The position numbers and the translations under genes were made by a program. This document shows, one piece after another, positions 62,204 to 64,000 of a stretch of DNA of 64,000 nt. Position 1 is the first letter of the stretch. Every line of letters begins with the position of its first letter. The notes beneath the pieces are model-generated. The model had not been told where the DNA came from. It was given only the letters and a program-made list of their open reading frames with translations, and made no database searches. The stretch spans positions 1 through 64,000 of the forward strand of contig CAJXQC010000010.1 of assembly GCA_913058495.1 (NCBI GenBank), given 5' to 3'. This DNA is from an uncultured Balneola sp. Lineage in GTDB: Bacteria; Bacteroidota; Rhodothermia; Balneolales; Balneolaceae.

Positions 62204-64000
62204 CTAAAACTTCCTCGCAATAACTACGGTTTCTTTAAAGGTACGATCTCTTCCGGCGGCGCTGTTGTAGGCTTCGAACAGTACAATATAAATTCCCACT
62301 CTGTTCTTGTTGCCGGCATCTGTTAATCCATCCCAAATTAAACTACCTGAAAATCCTGCAGGTTTGCCGTCTGCTAATTCACGTACTTCTCGTCCATACC
62401 GATCATAAATTCTGACCCGGAGTAAATAATCCGCTTCATCCAGTGTGTAATTGATAGATAAGAAATCCTCAAATCCATCATCATCGGGAGAAAAAGGATT
62501 GGGAGTAAACGTAATTCCTGAGTTATCGGGAGCAGAACCGGGCTCCTGAAAAATGGAATTCTGTTGGTTTGGCGTTCCTCCGCTTACTTCTGTACTGGAA
62601 CTCCAGTTGCTTTCATCGTTACTTGGTCCGGCTGGATTGATCTTTTCCAGAGCCACACCGTCAACGCTTACACGATTCGGATTTTGCCAGCTCTCATCAT
62701 AAAAAACTGAATCAATAGTAGTTCCTGAACTGTCAGAAATGAAAATCGCATCTCCCGAAGCGGATAAGCTCAAACTGGAACGATCTACCTGCATAGTAAA
62801 CTGATCCTGTTGAGATTCCAGACCAAAATATTCGGCGAGTTGACTTTCAGAAAAATCAAAGGTTTGATCTTCAGCATAGATCAGAAAATACCCTTTAGGC
62901 TGAATCCATTTGAATTGAGAAGAAACCGGATCAAGTCGATTAACTTCATTATCCTCATCCGGAGCATCGTTCAGAAAGATCTCTTCCAACGAAATGGCGT
63001 AATCCTGGGTATTGTATAATTCAATGTACTCGGTTTGATCGGGTAAATTGTCTTCGTCGTCAGAAAGCGGATCATACAAGATCTCATTGATGACCACAGA
63101 GCCGGGTGTAATTTTTTGAGAAATCTGTCCGGAAGCAGATGAATTTACATTCCCGACTACATCCGCAAGATCCGTAATTGAAACTTCAATGTGCTCATTC
63201 GTCGACAACCCCGAGCCATCCACCGTTACTTTATTTGCTTCCGTTGATGAGAAATTTAATACAGAACGTTGTTGTCCGCCAGCACTTATCGTGCTCCCTG
63301 AAAGGTCCACAAACTCCGAAAAAGCAATAGTTACATTTCCGCTTTCCTGAAGCTTAGCAAAAATGATCTCAGGAGAAATAGTATCTAACTGAAAAACTGA
63401 ATTTTCGACACCGGCACTGTTTCCGGATTCGGAAGTGTTACTGTTCCAATTGTTGGGATCATTAGAAGCACCATCAGGATCTTTTTTTTCAGCAGAAATT
63501 CCATTCTGATTTCCACCAAAACGTTCAGTGTAAAACAAGCTGTCTATGGTAACTCCGGATTCATTTTTAATGATAATGCCATCGCCGGAATCGTTGAGCG
63601 AAGGAAAACCTGAAAGGAAAATTCCGTTGGAGAGTGAGTTTGCAAAACTCTGTCGATCTGTTAAAACCACATAATTTCCGGCTTCAAGAGAAGTTCCTTC
63701 AGGCAGTGTGGCAGAATTATTAGCAGCATCAGAAATGGTCCAGTTGCTCAAATCGAAATTGTTGTCAGTTCTGTTGAGCAGCTCGATAAATTCCGGAGAG
63801 TTTTCATTCTCTTTTTGATAGAGAATCTCATTGATGACAATGTCTGAAGGCTCGGGAGGGGAAAATTCCAGATATCTTATCGAGATGGAAATTTGTGCAT
63901 TCGTATTCCCGAATATATCCTGCTGATCGTTTATCGTAATGGAATATGTAGTTTCATTTTTCAATGTCTCATTAAAGATCAGGTTTATCTGATTTCTATT
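62204..64000 (-). CDS. Lamin-tail-domain surface protein, partial (runs off the window)
   Basis: At least 598 residues; the frame is open to the window edge, so the start lies beyond 64000. Two lamin-tail (LTD) domains are visible: one near IVINEILYQKENENSPEFIELLNRTDN and one near VVINEILYDPLSD. The C-terminal ~100 residues hold FTPNPFSPDDDGFEDFLSI then a FlgD-like Ig fold (RVRIYDRYGREVRELADG), a common export/attachment module in Bacteroidota. It is a secreted surface protein of unknown role. Confidence 0.85.
   Translation of the reverse strand, partial: NRNQINLIFNETLKNETTYSITINDQQDIFGNTNAQISISIRYLEFSPPEPSDIVINEILYQKENENSPEFIELLNRTDNNFDLSNWTISDAANNSATLPEGTSLEAGNYVVLTDRQSFANSLSNGIFLSGFPSLNDSGDGIIIKNESGVTIDSLFYTERFGGNQNGISAEKKDPDGASNDPNNWNSNTSESGNSAGVENSVFQLDTISPEIIFAKLQESGNVTIAFSEFVDLSGSTISAGGQQRSVLNFSSTEANKVTVDGSGLSTNEHIEVSITDLADVVGNVNSSASGQISQKITPGSVVINEILYDPLSDDEDNLPDQTEYIELYNTQDYAISLEEIFLNDAPDEDNEVNRLDPVSSQFKWIQPKGYFLIYAEDQTFDFSESQLAEYFGLESQQDQFTMQVDRSSLSLSASGDAIFISDSSGTTIDSVFYDESWQNPNRVSVDGVALEKINPAGPSNDESNWSSSTEVSGGTPNQQNSIFQEPGSAPDNSGITFTPNPFSPDDDGFEDFLSINYTLDEADYLLRVRIYDRYGREVRELADGKPAGFSGSLIWDGLTDAGNKNRVGIYIVLFEAYNSAAGRDRTFKETVVIARKF

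Overview
The window reads as a chromosomal stretch of a low-GC member of the Bacteroidota/Balneolota side of the tree; Balneolaceae-like is my best guess. The reasons are a secreted protein ending in a YPNPFNP-type sorting tail, a lamin-tail protein with an NPFSPDDDG C-terminal module, a TPR-fused histidine kinase, a dipeptidyl peptidase IV, a paired HExxH lipoprotein and sortilin-like propeller, a TonB-dependent receptor, and many imperfect intergenic palindromes. The placement is inferred from gene content and no database was searched. There is no rRNA, CRISPR array, prophage or recognisable IS transposase.

Layout. 1-4.7 kb: a fragmentary repeat, an amidohydrolase/FAD-oxidoreductase pair, a DUF4097-like protein and an MnmC-type methyltransferase. 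4.8-11.3 kb (minus strand): serA, purF-engB, a TPR histidine kinase and an OsmC protein. 11.3-16.3 kb: three paralogous lipoproteins, two of them a recent tandem duplication that carried along the 3' tail of the adjacent MFS gene. 16.4-20.4 kb: katG and a sorting-tail protein. 20.7-22.7 kb: tRNA-Gly(GCC), a GIY-YIG nuclease gene running into a defective second tRNA-Gly copy, nth, and a broken GIY-YIG gene enclosed by inverted hairpin repeats. 22.8-29.3 kb: MFS transporter, FKBP, proton-translocating transhydrogenase (three genes) and three small paralogous lipoproteins.

29.4-37.3 kb is a sulfide/persulfide island: trxB, a Crp/Fnr regulator, sulfide:quinone oxidoreductase, DUF2892, Dps, split YeeE/YedE, persulfide dioxygenase-rhodanese, TauE exporter and two rhodaneses. 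Two matching palindromes (GTAAC-N4-GTTAC) lie about 50 bp before the SQR gene and before the DUF2892-Dps-YeeE group. They are good operator candidates for the adjacent regulator. A tandem duplication created the second rhodanese and left a TauE pseudogene fragment.

37.3-50.6 kb holds membrane enzymes, a DUF4342 protein, comM, priA (with half of one zinc site lost), a GCS2-CBS fusion next to an aspartoacylase-like gene, scpB-rluB, and an alpha/beta hydrolase. Two small genes here, a four-helix-bundle gene and a GxxExxY gene, are each bracketed by imperfect inverted repeats. 50.7-64 kb holds large exported proteins, murI and a lamin-tail gene that runs off the window.

The most intriguing pattern is that four small solitary genes, two GIY-YIG, one four-helix-bundle and one GxxExxY, each sit in their own bracket: inverted repeats in three cases and duplicated tRNA-terminator units in the fourth. 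They may be small mobile cassettes.
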